From the NCBI GenBank assembly GCA_016294985.1, contig JAECRW010000078.1, forward strand, positions 1-7,038: a stretch of 7,038 bases of DNA. Direction: 5' to 3'. The first letter of the stretch is position 1. Every line of letters begins with the position of its first letter. Below are positions 6,108-7,038 of this stretch, one piece after another. The notes under the pieces were generated by a model, which did not search any database, was not told where the DNA came from, and saw only the letters and a program-made list of their open reading frames with translations. The position numbers and the translations under genes are program-made. This stretch comes from Candidatus Sifarchaeum marinoarchaea. Its GTDB lineage: Archaea > Asgardarchaeota > Sifarchaeia > Borrarchaeales > Borrarchaeaceae.

Positions 6108-6310
6108 TTTATTGAAAAAGTCTGAAATAGTTCAGCATTCAGAATACGCTTTCTATTTATCGTGAGTCTGGGATAATTAGCGTCATTTATTCATTTGATA
6201 ATCTTATTTGCATCATGTTTAGAGTAATTTAGAAAATCTAGGTTCAGTATAAGCACGAAGAGTCAAGAACCATGAATTTAACTCAGAAAAATTGCGTTTT
6301 CTTAGATATT

Positions 6311-7027
6311 TCAGTTGTCCCTTTTCATCTTTTCCTTTTCTTGACAGTATTTCACAATCTTCTGTGCGTCATCAAACCCGATATCAACCCATTCCCACTC
6401 ATCATCTCGTATCGGATTACCACGAAGAAATAGGCTATGTAAATTAGATAGGTTCTCTAAACTTTTAATTTCTCTTATTTGATTGCCATGGAAATTTATT
6501 ACATGGAGGTTAGTAAGAAACTCCAACCCTTTAATCTCTGATATTCGATTACTACTAAGCCACAGTATTTTCAGATTATTGAGCACCTCTAGTCCTTTAA
6601 TCTCTGATATTTGATTATCGCTAAGATTTAGAACTTTGAGATTTGAGAGATTCTTCAATCCACTAATTTCTTCAATTTTATTTGCATAAAGATGTAGTTC
6701 TCTTAGGTTAGTGAGTGCTTCTAATCCCTTAATCTTTGTTATCCGATTATTACTGAGGTTTAGTATTCGTATGTTAGTCAGAGTGTCCAATCCTTTTATC
6801 TCTGATATCTGATTTTCACTAAGATCTAGAATTTGAAGGTTGGTAAGTTTCTTCAACCCTTTGATCTCTTTTATTTGATTATTGCTAAGATCCAGTCTTT
6901 GGAGATTAGTCAGAGTGTCCAATCCTTCAATCTTAGAGATATCAATAAGTCTTATACCTTTAATGGATAGTCGATAGTTTAAAACATGATATTTTTCTCC
7001 TTTTACTGTCACTGAGTTCTTCGACAT
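6311..7027 (-). CDS. SDS22-like leucine-rich-repeat protein
   Basis: From the ATG at 7027 this encodes 238 residues. After a short N-terminal cap (1-32) there are eight consecutive 22-residue LRRs (33-54, 55-76, 77-98, 99-120, 121-142, 143-164, 165-186, 187-208), each close to I-KGLxxLTNLxxLxLSxNxIxE. This is the SDS22-type repeat, which forms a curved protein-binding solenoid. A C-terminal cap rich in Trp/Asp and then Lys/Glu follows (209-238, with WEWVDIGFDDAQKIVKYC). No signal peptide, membrane segment or effector domain is seen, so it is probably a cytosolic adaptor. No ribosome-binding site is visible in the 11 bases upstream, and the frame stays open to the window edge, so the true start may lie outside and the protein may be longer. 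The partner is unknown. Proteins of this type are frequent in archaea with large LRR repertoires. Confidence 0.9.
   Translation of the reverse strand: MSKNSVTVKGEKYHVLNYRLSIKGIRLIDISKIEGLDTLTNLQRLDLSNNQIKEIKGLKKLTNLQILDLSENQISEIKGLDTLTNIRILNLSNNRITKIKGLEALTNLRELHLYANKIEEISGLKNLSNLKVLNLSDNQISEIKGLEVLNNLKILWLSSNRISEIKGLEFLTNLHVINFHGNQIREIKSLENLSNLHSLFLRGNPIRDDEWEWVDIGFDDAQKIVKYCQEKEKMKRDN
6404..6931 (-). repeat. 66-bp tandem repeat array, eight units, coding for the LRRs
   Basis: The eight 22-residue LRRs correspond to eight 66-bp DNA units with no length variation. Several units also match well at the nucleotide level: on the plus strand CCTTTAATCTCTGATATT occurs at 6528 and again at 6594, exactly 66 bp apart, with near copies in other units. 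This suggests growth by unit duplication and a chance of copy-number change by recombination. Confidence 0.8.
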
Positions 7028-7038
7028 ACGCGGCTCAT

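Overview
The window most likely comes from an archaeon. The evidence is Shine-Dalgarno sites of the GGTGA type placed just before TTG start codons, TATA-like boxes upstream of genes, a canonical enolase with archaeal/eukaryotic-looking motifs, and LRR proteins next to housekeeping genes. An Asgard-type lineage would fit, but there is no rRNA or marker gene to prove it. The DNA is moderately AT-rich, with very AT-rich intergenic stretches. No tRNA, rRNA, CRISPR array or insertion sequence was seen.

Layout. 1-169: left edge with a possible gene tail and a short direct repeat, then the ribosome-binding site of a small cupin gene (170-568, +). 682-1218 (-): a short, degenerate leucine-rich-repeat (LRR) protein. 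1219-1453: an AT-rich divergent intergenic region with three perfect dyads and TATA-like sequence. 1454-4063 (+): the outstanding gene, one uninterrupted 869-codon reading frame. 4125-4493 (-): a small unrecognised protein. 4706-6025 (-): a complete conventional enolase with its own promoter-like region. 6311 to the right edge (-): an SDS22-like LRR protein with eight 22-residue repeats.

Main discovery. The 869-residue protein joins an N-terminal site-2-protease-like (M50) membrane domain (HERGH, a GP...N motif and a membrane-embedded LD) to an enolase whose two domains are in reverse order. The TIM barrel comes first and the N-terminal capping domain follows, which makes it a circularly permuted enolase. 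Nearly all the residues enolase uses for metal binding, proton transfer and phosphate binding can be placed, and the last four barrel residues have exactly the same spacing as in the conventional enolase 640 bp away. I know of no described protein with this architecture. It looks like an active or recently active membrane-tethered enolase-superfamily enzyme.

How the genes relate. The conventional enolase presumably carries out glycolysis/gluconeogenesis (2-phosphoglycerate <-> phosphoenolpyruvate), leaving the permuted membrane-bound paralogue free for another role. The two enolase genes are convergent, with the small unknown gene between them. The LRR proteins are probably protein-binding scaffolds; nothing in the sequence ties them directly to the enolases.
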